Shown piece by piece: positions 1 through 12,116 of a DNA stretch of 64,000 bases. The DNA lies in contig CM022677.1 in assembly GCA_012295275.1 (NCBI GenBank), forward strand, positions 737,797 through 801,796, in the 5' to 3' direction. Under the pieces are notes generated by a model that was given only the letters and a program-made list of their open reading frames with translations, was not told where the DNA came from and did not search any database. The stretch comes from Chrysomallon squamiferum (Eukaryota; Mollusca; Gastropoda; Neomphalida; Peltospiridae). The translations under genes and the position numbers were made by a program. Position 1 is the first letter of the stretch; every line of letters starts with the position of its first letter.

Positions 1-1190
1 GTAAACAAATAAATAAAGTATCAAACTGTATTGTGGAAAATCGATATAATTTTTAGTTTCCTTAGTGAGTACATCTCACGTAAGGGACCTAACTCTAAAC
101 TCTGTTCGTGAACACATATCACTAAAGGGAGATAAGTCTAATCGATATAATTCTTACTGTGCTTAGTGAGTACATCTCAAGTAATGGACCTAACTCTAAT
201 CTGTCTTTGTGAACACATATCACTAAAGGGACATAAGTCTAATCTATATAATGTTTACATTCCTTAGTGAGTACATCTCAAGTAATGAACCTAACTCTAA
301 TCTGTGTTTGTGAACACATATCACTAAAGGGAGATAATTCTAAAGGATATGATTTTTAGTTTCCTTAGTATATATATATATAACCATACACACAAACACA
401 CACATACAAACATATACAGAGAAACATCTCCTACTGAATGCATATACAATTCTAAAAGAAACAAAATTTAATAATAAATAAACATCAGAATATTAATAAA
501 ATACAAAAGAAATAATAAATTCTGATATGAGAAAACATATCACCATTCTATCAAATGACACAATAAATTATTTTATTTACTGATTTTTATTTTATTTTAA
601 CAACAAGCAAGGTAGACAGGATAGAATAAATAAATAAGTAAACAAATAAATAAAGTATCAAACTGTATTGTGGAAAATCGATATAATTTTTAGTTTCCTT
701 AGTGAGTACATCTCACGTAAGGGACCTAACTTTAAACTCTGTTCATGAACACATATCACTAAAGGGAGATAAGTCTAATCGATATAATTCTTACTGTGCT
801 TAGTGAGTACATCTCAAGTAATGGACCTAACTCTAATCTGTCTTTGTGAACACATATCACTAAAGGGACATAAGTCTAATCTATATAATGTTTACATTCC
901 TTAGTGAGTACATCTCAAGTAATGGACCTAACTCTAATCTGTGTTTGTGAACACATATCACTAAAGGGAGATAAGTCTAATCGATATAATTCTTACTTTC
1001 CTCAGTGAGTACATCTCAAGTAATGGACCTAACTCTAATCTGTGTTTGTGAACACATATCACTAAAGGGAGGTAAGTCTAATCAATATAATTGTTACATT
1101 CCTTCGTGAGTACATCTCAATTAATGGACCTAACTCTAATCTGTGTTTCTGAACACATATCACAAAAGGGAGATCATTCTATATATATAT
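1..1190 (+). repeat. Diverged ~100-bp composite minisatellite
   Basis: Tandem units of about 100 bp, each made of two half-units. One half begins GTGAGTACATCTCA and the other GTGAACACATATCACTAAAG, each followed by a CTAA-containing spacer. The block 1-470 is itself repeated from about 638. Half-units align by eye with the 42-bp unit at 3351-6720 read on the minus strand (GTGAACACATCTCACATAAG), so both arrays belong to one family in opposite orientations. About 365-640 is A-rich with short TA and CA tracts. No gene is visible. Confidence 0.8.
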
Positions 1191-1347
1191 ATATAACCAT
1201 ACACACAAGCACACACATACACACATATACAGAGAAACATCTCCTACTGAACGCATATACAATTCTAAAAGAAACAAAATTAATTAAAAAGACCATTGCA
1301 ATCTTTTTCTGTGCCAAATTTTAGAATTAACTTTTTTATATTTTACT

Positions 1348-1690
1348 GAAGATGCATCTTATGATTACATGCAAGAGTTGACTGGTGGAGGTAACGAATC
1401 AATATGTGATTGGTTCAACATGTGTCGTGACATTTGTACCCAAATTGTTTCCGTTAACAATCGTGGAGAAATGATAAGAACTGATGAAGAGCACTGAATA
1501 TCGACGAAGCTCGGTTTGCAGGGCGCCAGTAATACAACAGAGGGAGGATGCTACAAGGAGACCACGCCCGTGATTCAACTGATGAGAGCAGAAAAAACAA
1601 CCGAATCCATGGAAGACGCATTGATGGAACCAGAGTCTGAAGACGGGTGCACACTGTTGGCTGAGAACCCATAATTTGCAAGATATTTGG
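1348..1690 (+). pseudogene. ISXO2-like (Merlin/IS1595-type) DDE transposase fragment
   Basis: A short decayed piece of a cut-and-paste transposase. The first frame reads SICDWFNMCRDIC, the pre-catalytic helical region typical of eukaryotic ISXO2-like transposases. After a stop and a shift near 1496 comes IDEARFAGR, then YNRGRMLQGD, where the Asp of IDE would be the first catalytic residue, and after another shift LKTGAHCW. The remaining catalytic half is missing. The order and spacing of these blocks match the family from memory. Stops and at least two frame changes within 340 bases make it non-functional. It lies between the left minisatellite and a pyrimidine tract, with no terminal inverted repeats noticed. 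Confidence 0.6.
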
Positions 1691-1814
1691 TTATTCATTC
1701 TACGAATGACCAGCATAATTTAAATGGTCTGAATTTCAGCCATCCTACTGTCAATCACCAATGACATTTTGTTGATTAGCACACTCCAGTATTGAAAGAA
1801 CCTGTTTGGTTTCT

Positions 1815-2640
1815 CTTTTGGCTTTTCTGGAGATCTCTTTCTCTCTGACTGTCTGACTGACTGTCTCTCTATCTCTCGCTCTGCTTGTCTCTCTCTCTTT
1901 CTCTCACTCACTCTCTTTCTCTCTGCCTGTCTCTATCTCTCGCTCTGGTTGTCTCTCTATCTCTCTTTCCTGTCTCTCCCCTATCCGTCCATCTGTCTCT
2001 CTGTCGCTCTCTCTTTCTCTTTCTCTGTCCCTCTATATCTCTCTCTGTCTGACTCTCTCTGTCTCTCTCTATCTCTCTCTGTCCCTATCTCTCTTTCTTC
2101 CTCTTCTTCTTCTCCCTCTCCCTCTGTCTCTCGCTTTCTCTCTCTCTCTTTCTCCCTCCCCGTCTATCTCTGTCTCTCTCTCTGTCACTCTCTCTTCATC
2201 ACTCTGTCTCTCTCTGTCACTATTTCTTCCTCACTCTGTCTCTCTCAGTCACTCTCTCTTCCTCACTCTGTCTCTGTCTGTCACTATCTCCCTCTGTCTC
2301 TGTATCTACCCATGTGTCTTTCTCTCTGTTCTCTCTCTTTCTCTCTATGACTCCCTCAGTCTCTTTCTCTGTCTCTCTGTGTCACTCTGTCTATCTCCTT
2401 GTCTGTCTCTCTCAGTATCTCTCTGTCTCCCTCTGTTTCCTTCTCCGTCTGTCTCTGTCTCTCTTCCTCTCACTGTCTATCTCTGTGTCTGACTCTTTCT
2501 CTTTCTCTCAGCCTCTCTGATTCTCTCTGTCTCTGTTTCTCTCTCTCTCTGTCTGTCTCTGTATCTCTCTCATCTCTCTCTCTCTTTCCCTCTCTGACTT
2601 TCTCTCTCTATCTCTCTCTCTAACTTCCTTTCTTCTCTCC
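1815..2640. repeat. Pyrimidine-rich (CT/TGTC)n tract
   Basis: More than 800 bases of almost pure pyrimidine on the plus strand, mainly CTCT, TCTG and TCCC motifs. The open frames across it (long Ser/Leu/Phe strings) follow from composition and are not genes. Confidence 0.9.
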
Positions 2641-3350
2641 AAACAAAATTAACAATTTTACCTAAAGCAAAGTTAACCAACAGCAAAAGCAACAGCTATA
2701 ACAGCAATTATTAACAATAACAATAATAATAAAAACAGTAATAATTATGTATACAATAAAAATACAATATTAACAATATATCATCAATAAAAATATAAGA
2801 AATAAAATAAAATAATATTAGATGAAACTCACAGACATACGCATATACACAAAAACTTAATGAATTCATGTTCCATACCAAACTCTGGAAATCATCATAT
2901 TTGTGAAATTTAAATAACGTATCTGTATGAAAACGCAGAAAAACAATGTTTACATGTATTTCAAATTTATATACCACATTTTTAGAGTGAAATGAAATGT
3001 TTATGAAAACATACAAACTTACAGTCCTAGAGGAACCCAAGTCTCTCTTTTTCTAACAAATAACATATACAACTTTCACGTGTCAGAACGGAATTTACTA
3101 ACAAATACTGAAAAAGGAAAATAAAAATAATAATAATGATATATCTTTGAATTTAGATTTCTGTTTCATTTAAATAATTTAGTTAAGTGCTAAACAAATT
3201 AAGAAAAAGTTAATCAAAATAAAATATAAACTCGTATCTGGACTGTATTGATTAGCAGGCTAATACTTCCCATACTGACTTTCTTCATTTCATTATTCAG
3301 AAGGAAACCAGAGAATACTAAATGAGTGAAGAAAAAATTTTAAAAATTTA
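2641..3350. other. AT-rich interval, no gene seen
   Basis: AT-rich sequence with short AAT-like runs at 2700-2780. No convincing coding frame, RNA gene or transposon end was found. Confidence 0.6.
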
Positions 3351-6300
3351 GGCGACGTCGTTTCACTGCTGTATTTAGAGTCGCCTCCCTTCTGCGACGT
3401 GTCTTCACTGGCACATTTAGAGTCGCCTCCCTTATTGAAGATCTCTTGACTGGTTTATTTAGAGAAGCCTCCCTTACGTGAGATATGTTCACTGGTTTTT
3501 AAGAAGTAAAGGTACAAAGAAAAGAAAGAACGAAGGAAAGAAAGAAAAGAAAGAAAACATTGAAGCAGATTAGCGAATGAACAAACCGGAAGAATGAATA
3601 AAGATAGAAATAACTAATAAAAAAGATCCAAACGTGGTACTCTTTAAAGGGAGCATTCTTTTCAGCGTTTATTCAAAATAAAATATAAAATCATATGTAG
3701 ACTGAATTGATTAGCAGATTAACAATTTCCATACTGAATTTCTTCATTTGATTACTGAGAAAGAAAAGAGAGAATATTCACTGACTGAAGAAAAAATAAA
3801 TAAAACTTATGCGAGTTGTGTTCACTGATAAATTTAGAGTGGCCTCCCTTATGTGAGATGTATTCACTGCTATATTTAGAGTGGCTTCCCTTACGTGAGA
3901 TGTGTTCACTGGTATATTTAGAGTGGCTTCCCTTATGTGAGATGTATTCACTGCTTTTTAGAGTGGCTTCCCTTATGTGAGATGTGTTCACTGGTATATT
4001 TAGAGTGCCCTCCCTTATGCGAGATGTGTTCACTGTTATATTTAGAGTGGCCTCCCTTATGTGGTTTTTAGATTCGCCCCCCTTATGTGAGATCTGTTCA
4101 CTGGTATATTTAGAGTGGCCTCCCTTATGTGGTTTTTAGATTCGCCCCCCTTATGTGAGATTTGTTCACTAGTATAGTTACAATAGCCTACCTCATGCGA
4201 GATGTGTTCAGTGGTATTAAGAAAATAACAAAGAAAATTCGATTACAAAAGCATAAATAAACAGTCAGTGAGAGCAGAGTGTATGAACTGATTAAAAATA
4301 TATGATAAATAAATAATAAATAAATCATAATATGAAAAAATGAAGAATGATGGAATGAATGAAAGAAAGGAAACAAAAGATAGAAAATATGGAAAGAAAG
4401 AAAGAAAGAAAGGTGGAAAAGAAAGAACGAAGAAAAGAAAGAAAACATTGAAGCAGGCGAGTGAATGAAAAAAACGGAAGAATGAATAAAGATAGAAATA
4501 ACTAATAAAAAATATCCAAGCGTGGTACTCTTTAAACGCAGCATTCTTTTCAGCTTTTATTCAAAATAAAATATAAAATCATATGTAGACTACATTGATT
4601 AGCAGATTAAGAATTTCCATACTGAATTTCTTCATTTGATTACTGAAAAAGAAAAGAGAATACTCACTGACTGAAGAAAAAAAATCAATAAAATTTATGC
4701 GAGTTGTGTTCACTGGTAAATTTAGAGTGGCCTCCCTTATGTGAGATGTATTCACTGGTATATTTAGAGTCGCCTCCCTTACGTGAGATGTGTTCACTGG
4801 TATATTTAGAGTGGCATCCCTTATGTGAGATGTGTTCACTGGTATATTTAGAGTGGCCTCCCTTATGTGAGATGTGTTCACTAGTATAGTTACAATAGCC
4901 TACCTCATGCGAGATGTGTTCACTGGAATTAAGAAAATAACAAAGAAAATTCGATTACAAAAGCATAAATAAACAGTCAGTGAGAGCAGAGTGTATGAAC
5001 TGACTAAAAATGTATAATAAATAAATAATAAATAAATCCTAATATGAAAAAAAAGAATGATGGAAACAATGAAAGAAAGGAAACAAAATATAGAAAATAT
5101 GGAAGGGAAGAAAGAAAGAAAGGTAGAAAAGAAAGAAGTAAAGGCAGAAAGAAAAGAAAGAACGAAGGAAAGAAAGAAAAGAAAGAAAACGTTGAAGCAG
5201 GCGAGCGAATGAACAAAACGGAAGAATGAATAAAGATAGAAATAACTAATAAGATATATCTAAGCGTGGTACTCTTTAAACGCAGCAATCTTTTCAGCTT
5301 TTATTTAAAATAAAATATAAAATCACATGTAGACTGTATTGATTAGCAGGTTAAGATTTTCCATACTGAATTTCTTCATTTGAAAACAGAGTAAGAAAAC
5401 AGGGAATATTAACAACTGAAGAAAAAAAAAAAAAAAAAATGTTTATGTGAAATGTGTTCACTGGTTTTTAGATTCGCCTCCCTTACATGTGTTCTCTGTT
5501 ATATTTAGAGTGGCCTCCCTTATGTGAGATGTATTCACTGGTATATTTAGAGTGGCCTCCCTTATGTGAGATGTGTTCCCTAGTTTTTAGATTCGCCTCC
5601 CTTATGTGAGATCTGTTCACTGGTTTATTTAGAGTGCCCTCCCTTATGCGACATGTGTTCACTGTCATATTTAGAGTAGCCTCCCTTATGTGAGATCTGT
5701 TCACTGGTATAGTTGCAATAGCCTACCTCATGCGAGATGTGTTCAGTGGTATTTAGAAAATAACAAATTCGATTACAAACGCATAAATAAACAGTCAGTG
5801 AGAGCAAAGTGTATGAACTGATTAAAAATATATGATAAATAAATAATAAATAAATCATAATATAAAAAAAAAAAAAAATGATGGAAAGAATGAAAGAAAG
5901 GAAATAGATAGAAAAGATTGAAAGAAAAGAAAGAAGTAAAGATAGAAAGAAATAAGAACGAAGGAAAGAAATTAAAAGAAAGAAAACATTGAAGCAGTCG
6001 AGCGAATGAACAAAACGGAAGAATGAATAAAGAGAGAAATAACTAATAAAAAATATCCAAGCGTGGTACTCTTTAAACGCAGCATTCTTTTCAGCTTTTA
6101 TTCAAAATAAAATATAAAATCATATGTAGACTGCATTGATTAGCAGGTTTAGAATTTCCATACTGAATTTTTTCATTTGATTACTGACAAAGAAAAGAGA
6201 GAATACTCACTGACTGAAGTAAAAATAAATGAAATTTATGCGAGTTGTGTTCACTGGTAAATTTAGAGTGGCCTCCTTTATGTGAGATGTATTCACTGCT

Positions 6301-7075
6301 ATATTTAGAGTGGCTTCCCTTATGTGAGATGTATTCACTGCTATATTTAGAGTGGCTTCCCTTATGTGAGATGTATTCACTGCTATATTTAGAGTGGCTT
6401 CCCTTATGTGAGATGTTCACTGCTATATTTAGAGTGGCCTCCCTTATGTGAGATGTGTTCACTGTTATATTTAGAGAGGCCTCCCTTATGTGAGATCTGT
6501 TCACTGGTTTTTAGATTCGCCTCCCTTATGTGAGATCTGTTCACTGGTTTATTTAGAGTGCCCTCCCTTATGCGACATGTGTTCACTGTCATATTTAGAG
6601 TAGCCTCCCTTATGTGATATCTGTTCACTGGTATATTTAGAGTGTCCTCTCTTATGCGAGATGTGTTCACTAGTATAGTTACAATAGCCTACCTCATGCG
6701 AGATGTGTTCAGTGGTATTAAGAAAATAACAAAGAAAATTCGATTACAAAAGCATAAATAAACAGTCAGTGAGAGCAGAGTGTATGAACTGATTAAAAAT
6801 GTATGATAAATAAATAATAAATAAATCATAATATGAAGAAAAAAAGAATGATGGAATGAATGAAAGATAGGAAACAAAAGATAGAAAATATGGAAAGAAA
6901 GAAAGAAAGAAAGGTAGAAAAGAAGGAAGTAAAGGTAGAAAGAAAAGGAATAACGAAGGAAAGAAAGAAAAGAAAGAAAACATTCAAGCAGGCGAGCGAA
7001 TAGAAAAAACAGAAGAATGTATAAAGATAGAAATAACAAATAAAAGATATCCAAGCGTGGTACTCTTTAAATGCA
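3351..7075 (-). repeat. 42-bp minisatellite blocks alternating with A/G-rich spacers
   Basis: Five blocks of a 42-bp unit (roughly 3351-3500, 3810-4215, 4700-4925, 5440-5755, 6240-6720), containing on the plus strand TTCACTGGTATATTTAGAG and CCTCCCTTATGTGAGATGTG. Between blocks lies a spacer of about 0.35-0.5 kb with GAAAGAAAG runs and the constant phrases AAACAGTCAGTGAGAGC and GTGGTACTCTTTAA; the latter occurs five times. This makes a higher-order repeat of about 0.75-0.9 kb. As 42 is a multiple of three, 14-residue repeats (such as SEYISHKGSHSKYS) appear open on the minus strand. They look like a by-product of the unit length, since spacers end every such frame. Confidence 0.85.
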
Positions 7076-7077
7076 CC

Positions 7078-7975
7078 CCAGCAGACGATATACACATGAT
7101 GTTGCCATGATATCAGAACTTCTCCATTTAGGTATTTCACTCTTTGTCTGTATGTGTGTAAAAATTACATACGATTTGTAAACATTAGTTTATTGGTTAC
7201 GTAAACAGCCCTCGTCGCAGATTTGAGCTTCGTTTTAATAAAAAAAATTTTTGACTTTATCAATATTTTATAACAACTTTTGGACACCAAATGGATTATC
7301 GAAACGAGTTAAATCGAACAAACAAACAACAACACAGACAATAAATAATAATAAGGAACAAATTAAAATAAATAAATAAATAAAAATAAAAATCTGGAAT
7401 GACATCATTTTACAGGAAAATGTTATTAGAATGTGTTTTCTTGAAGAGATAAAGTAGATGTTATTAATAATAAAAAGTATTTATGTGCTGGCATGTCTTT
7501 ACGGACGAGTATGGTAAGGTGTTGTCTATTCTTGTTTTTATAGGATGTAATGTGCAAATAACCTGTGTCAGTAACATTTATTGTAGGTTTTTAATGTCCT
7601 CCGTGCAGATTCTTATTTTGTGTTGGTGCCCTTTATAACCTTACTCGTATCATTAATCAAAATGATTTAAACTTATGTTTTATAATGTATTATTATCAAG
7701 GAACCTGTATATCATAATTAAATAATTAATGTAAACCTTAACTTGTATAGTGGATAGGTAGACTTACTGATTTATATAGTTTGCTGTCATTTTGGCGTTT
7801 ATATTCCTAGTAAGGTGGCCATTAAAGCACCTTGTTACCTTATGTGAGCCTTAATAAAACATCCAAGGTGTTTAAAGGTGTGATCACGTGACAGTCGTCT
7901 CTTTATAACACTCCACAGTGAACCATCATAACACATTTCTGAACAGCAGTATTTACACTTACTCTAATTAATACG
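7078..7975 (+). repeat. Dispersed segment shared with 50569-51600
   Basis: Several blocks reappear in the same order and orientation at 50569-51600: the start CAGACGATATACACATGATG, the phrase GACTTTATCAATATTTT, the phrase TTACGGACGAGTATGGTAAG, and the last 430 bases up to ACACATTTCTGAACAGC. The intervals between blocks differ by indels, so these are old copies of one dispersed element. No coding frame is convincing. The right end abuts LINE B sequence at about 7976. Confidence 0.75.
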
Positions 7976-7979
7976 CATA

Positions 7980-8404
7980 TCGAAAGGGAAACAGGAATAG
8001 GGGAAATGTCACTGGCGACATACCACAAAGAAATAAAACCAACAATAAACACACCTTTCCTGATCAAAAGAGAAACTGACAAAACAGAGATCCCACCGTT
8101 CAAAAAAGCCATTTTTTTGGCAGCAGCAAACGACCACTACAAACAACACACGCACATCTACACTGACGGATCCAAAAACCCAGACAACGGGAGAGTAGGA
8201 TTCGCCTTCATAGCCCAAGGTCACACAAACAAACCCACATGCATACAATTCATCCGCATCAGAAATCATCTTTCGGTGTATACGGCCGAATTGGAGCCAT
8301 CATCAGAGCCATGTTGTGGGTAAAACACAACAACAACAAACACACAGTCATATTCTCGGACAGTCCGTGATCTGATCTCAATACAATCCGGATACAGTCA
8401 GGTA
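7980..8404 (+). pseudogene. LINE B RNase H domain, N-terminal half
   Basis: Encodes the end of the RT-RNase H linker and the first half of an RNase H domain. Visible parts are PPFKKAIF, the strand with the first catalytic Asp (IYTDGSKN), and the helix with the catalytic Glu (VYTAELE). The next strand, VIFSDS, carries the second catalytic Asp. The frame then fails at a shift near 8364 and the sequence runs into an (AAC)n tract at 8405. Nearly identical DNA is at 63085-63530, within a longer LINE B copy that still has its RT. The missing RNase H half and tail appear at 13556-14104, so this is probably one element split by an insertion. Confidence 0.8.
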
Positions 8405-8422
8405 ATAACAACAACAACAACA

Positions 8423-8698
8423 AAATCGAAATGAAAATACATTCACCGTCGCGCCGTCGTGATCTCGTAATTCAATTTTACGTTGGAACATATCTTTTTC
8501 AAAACGCATGCACACACACAGGCACGCACACACACAGACACACACACACACACAGACACAGACACAAACACACACACACACAGACTCACACACAGACACA
8601 CACACAGACACACACAAACACGCACACATAAACAAGCAGGCGCGAGCTGAAATAACATACGTACACACACAATCAGATATACACAACACGGTCACTCC
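8423..8698 (+). repeat. Subrepeat X, copy 1 (CA-core)
   Basis: About 280 bp: a conserved head (AAATCGAAATGAAAATACAT through ACGTTGGAAC and TCTTTTTCAAA), a variable CA-rich core, and a conserved tail (AATAACATACGTACACAC through ACACGGTCACTCC) followed by poly(A). The size, conserved ends, variable core and A-rich 3' end are SINE-like, but no Pol III A/B boxes were recognised. Confidence 0.7.
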
Positions 8699-9517
8699 AT
8701 AAAAAAAAAAAAAAAATAAAAAAAAAAAAAAAAAAAAAAAAAATAAAAATAAATAAAGAAATAAAGAAATAAATATTAAGAAAAAAATAATTAAAAAAAA
8801 AATATATATATATATATATATATGTATATCACGAGAGAAAAGGAAAAAACACATCGGGTTTCATCCATCCACTGTCACCGCCTTCATTTCCTTACACGGC
8901 TTATCTCCCTCTAATAATTCTCGTTTCGTGTAGTCGTCGAAATTACCAGACAAAAATAATCTCTAAATTCGATGCAAAGTTGCCGCCACGTTTGTCTGCT
9001 TGATTCCAAAAATTATTCTATATGGATTTAGAATATGCTTTTTTTCAACAGGTTTCAATACGTTTAATAAATGAGTTAGTTTTGCTGCAGTGAACAAAAA
9101 AACGCATACAAGACTGAGTCCACGGTACCGACGCACACTAGGCACACTGTCGTCTGTGGAGTGGGCTCGATCTTCCATTCGTAAAGATGTTTTCTGACTA
9201 ACTGCAACAACAACAACAACAACAACAACGTGTCTGATCATTTTATAAATTAAATCGTAATCGTCGTTAATTTCAATTAAGACAGAATTTAATCATTTTT
9301 AATGTTCGAAGAGAACGTGGTCAATTGTAAATGGGTAGGTTATTCGTCAATAAATGAGGCAACTGGCGAATTGTCCGGTAGTGGCTGAAAATTAAAAATT
9401 AAAACAAAAGAAAGAAAGAAAAAAAAAAAAAACTAGAAAAAAAAAAGACGAACCGACGTCTATTTATCTTCGTTCTTCTTAATGCGTGCACTGAATAACG
9501 ACAACGATAACGATGGC

Positions 9518-9590
<73 letters not shown>
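9518..9590. repeat. (AAT)n microsatellite
   Basis: About 24 AAT repeats followed by an A-rich run. The equivalent tract in the second unit lies at 12033-12116. Confidence 0.95.
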
Positions 9591-9598
<8 letters not shown>

Positions 9599-10020
9599 GA
9601 AAAGAAAAAAAAAAAAAAAATAAAAATAAAGCGCTGGCAGTATTCGATCTTCTTGTTCTTCTTCTACTCGAAGAAAGAAAGAAAGAAAGAGAGCGCCATG
9701 CGTGTGTGTGTGTGTCTGTGCATCTACGGTACTGTACTATACTAATAATAATAATAATAACTAGTAGTAGTGGTAGTAGCGGTAATGATAATAACAGAAA
9801 GGTTTCGTACTTATCATGTGTTCAGGAGTCATTTTGCACGAAATTAGCATTATTGCTGTTGTTGTTGTTGGTTGTGGTGGTGGTGGTGCTGCTGCTGCTG
9901 TTGTTGTTGTTGTTGTGAACAGCATTTCGTCTTTCGAGGTGATGGACTGTAAATTGTGTCACTGTCAATAAGTTTTTTATTTTTTTTTTTTTTTTTTTTT
10001 TTTTTATTCTTAATTTTTGT

Positions 10021-10190
10021 GCCGTGTTTAAGGCGAAATTGACATCGGTAGCGAGTTCCCAGTTTTCTAACGTTCATCTCACCGTTGCCATGGGAACCGA
10101 TCTCAGCTCAGCTCCGTTCGGCTACACTCGGGTAGGGTCGGGTCGAGTCAGGTCGGGTTGGGTCGACTGCACTCCATTCGGCGGACGAGA
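10021..10190 (+). repeat. Subrepeat Y, copy 1
   Basis: A GC-richer block of 170 bp starting GCCGTGTTTAAGGCGAAATT, through CCGTTGCCATGGGAACCG, to a run of GGTCGGGT-like pentamers and CATTCGGCGGACGAG. Other copies are at 12580-12756, inverted at 21987-22164, and an inverted relic at 13125-13208. Function is unknown. Confidence 0.75.
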
Positions 10191-10260
10191 AAAAAAAGAA
10201 AAAAGCCATTTACTTACTTATTTTCTAAATGACTAAAAAATAAAAAATAATAAACAAAAA

Positions 10261-10593
10261 GGAAACATTGAAATTGAAATGCATTAATAATCGCGCCTTC
10301 GTGATGTGCAATTCAGTTTTACATTGGAAGACACCTTTTTCAAACCGACGCACGCACGCGCGCGCGCGCGAACACACTCACACACACACACACACACACA
10401 ATACAATACAATACATACATATATACATACGTACGCACGCACGCACTCAGGCACGCACGCACGCACGCACACAACCAGACACAGACACACACACACAGAC
10501 ACAAACGCACATACACACACACACACACACGCAGGCGCTAGCTGAAATAACACACGTACACAAACAATCAGACAAACACAACACGGTCACTCC
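10261..10593 (+). repeat. Subrepeat X, copy 2 (CA-core)
   Basis: A diverged X with head GAAATTGAAATGCATTAATA, GTTTTACATTGGAAGACACC, a CA/CG-rich core with GTACGCACGC, and the same tail ending ACGGTCACTCC. It follows Y directly. Confidence 0.7.
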
Positions 10594-10685
10594 AAAATAA
10601 AAAATAATAATAATAATTTTAAAACAAAAAATTAAAATAAAAATAAATAAAGAAATAAATATTAAGAAAAAAAAAATTAAAAACA

Positions 10686-10925
10686 ACGGATCCAAAAACC
10701 CAGACAACGGGAGAGTAGGATTCGCCTTCATAGCCCAAGGTCACACAAACAAACCCACATGCATACAATTCATCCGCATCAGAAATCATCTTTCGGTGTA
10801 TACGGCCGAATTGGAGCCATCATCAGAGCCATGTTGTGGGTAAAACACAACAACAACAAACACACAGTCATATTCTCGGACAGTCCGTGATCTGATCTCA
10901 ATACAATCCGGATACAGTCAGGTAA
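10686..10925 (+). pseudogene. LINE B RNase H fragment inside the composite repeat
   Basis: Repeats the coding strand from DGSKN through the catalytic Glu helix to the FSDS strand seen at 8166-8404, but lacks all upstream LINE sequence. It is a passenger fragment within the composite unit and cannot encode an enzyme. Confidence 0.8.
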
Positions 10926-10941
10926 TAAAACAACAACCACA

Positions 10942-11213
10942 AAATCGAAATGAAAATACATTCACCGTCGCGCCGTCGTGATCTCGTAATTCAATTTTAC
11001 GTTGGAACATATCTTTTTCAAAACGCATGCACACACACAGGCACGCACACACACAGACACATACACACACACACAGATACAGACACAAACACACAGAGAC
11101 TCACACACAGACACACACACAGATACACACAAACACGCACACATAAACAAGCAGGCGCGAGCTGAAATAACATACGTACACACACAATCAGATATACACA
11201 ACACGGTCACTCC
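10942..11213 (+). repeat. Subrepeat X, copy 3 (CA-core)
   Basis: Almost identical to the copy at 8423-8698, with a slightly shorter CA core. The A-rich tail begins at 11214. Confidence 0.7.
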
Positions 11214-12032
11214 ATAAAAAAAAAAAAAATAAATAAAAAAAAGAAAAAAAGGAAAAAAGGAAATAAAAATAAATAAAGAAATAAAGAAATAAATATTAAG
11301 AAAAAAATAATTAAAAAAAAAATATGTATATATATATATATATGTATATCACGAGAGAAAAGGAAAAAACACATCGGGTTTCATCCATCCACTGTTACCG
11401 CCTTCATTTCCTTACACGGCTTATCTCCCTCTAATAATTCTCGTTTCGTGTAGTCGTCGAAATTACCAGACAAAAATAATCTCTAAATTCGATGCAAAGT
11501 TGCCGCCACGTTTGTCTGCTTGATTCCAAAAATTATTCTATATGGATTTAGAATATGCTTTTTTTCAACAGGTTTCAATACGTTTAATAAATGAGTTAGT
11601 TTTGCTGCAGTGAACAAAAAAACGCATACAAGACTGAGTCGACGGTACCGACGCACACTAGGCACACTGTCGTCTGTGGAGTGGGCTCGATCTTCCATTC
11701 GTAAAGATGTTTTCTGACTAACTGCAACAACAACAACAACAACAACAACGTGTCTGATCATTTTATAAATTAAATCGTAATCGTCGTTAATTTCAATTAA
11801 GACAGAATTTAATCATTTTTAATGTTCGAAGAGAACGTGGTCAATTGTAAATGGGTAGGTTATTCGTGAATAAATGAGGCAACTGGCGAATTGTCCGGTA
11901 GTGGCTGAAAATTAAAAATTAAAACAAAAGAAAGAAAGAAAAACAAAACTAGAAAAAAAAAAGACGAACCGACGTCTATTTATCTTCGTTCTTCTTAATG
12001 CGTGCACTGAATAACGACAACGATAACGATGG

Positions 12033-12033
12033 C

Positions 12034-12093
<60 letters not shown>

Positions 12094-12116
12094 TATAATT
12101 ATAATAATAATAATAA
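12033..12116. repeat. (AAT)n microsatellite, interrupted
   Basis: Tandem AAT with two TTAT interruptions near 12090-12105. A second run lies at 12272-12314, expanded relative to its counterpart near 9745-9762. Confidence 0.95.

Larger units (their letters stand above)
8166..10685 (+). repeat. Composite repeat unit, copy 1 (2520 bp)
   Basis: The unit contains, in order: an RNase H fragment of LINE B, (AAC)n, subrepeat X with a CA core, an A-rich and AT stretch, a 550-bp single-copy-like block (8870-9420), (AAT)n, subrepeat Y, a second X, and an A-rich end. It is followed head-to-tail by a second copy from 10686, offset 2519-2520 bases over the first 1.3 kb. The 8870-9420 block is almost identical in both copies. 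It contains no convincing gene. Confidence 0.85.

Noticed and set aside
1-1190. CRISPR-like array
   Set aside because: Units and spacers are all similar to one another, and the genome is eukaryotic. This is a satellite.
1949-2623. Ser/Leu-rich frames in the pyrimidine tract as membrane proteins
   Set aside because: Pure CT-rich low complexity. Several frames overlap with the same bias and no conserved motif.
3351-6720. 14-residue repeat proteins (HIREATLNIPVNTS, SEYISHKGSHSKYS) as zinc-finger or structural repeats
   Set aside because: Three frames are open at once because the unit is 42 bp. No Cys pairs are present, and the frames end at every spacer.
8009-8269. Minus-strand frames over LINE B RNase H as host genes
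   Set aside because: They are shadows of the RNase H coding strand, whose plus-strand motifs are unmistakable.
8423-8700. His/Thr- and Cys/Val-rich frames as small secreted proteins
   Set aside because: They are translations of CA/TG microsatellite cores within subrepeat X and change from copy to copy.
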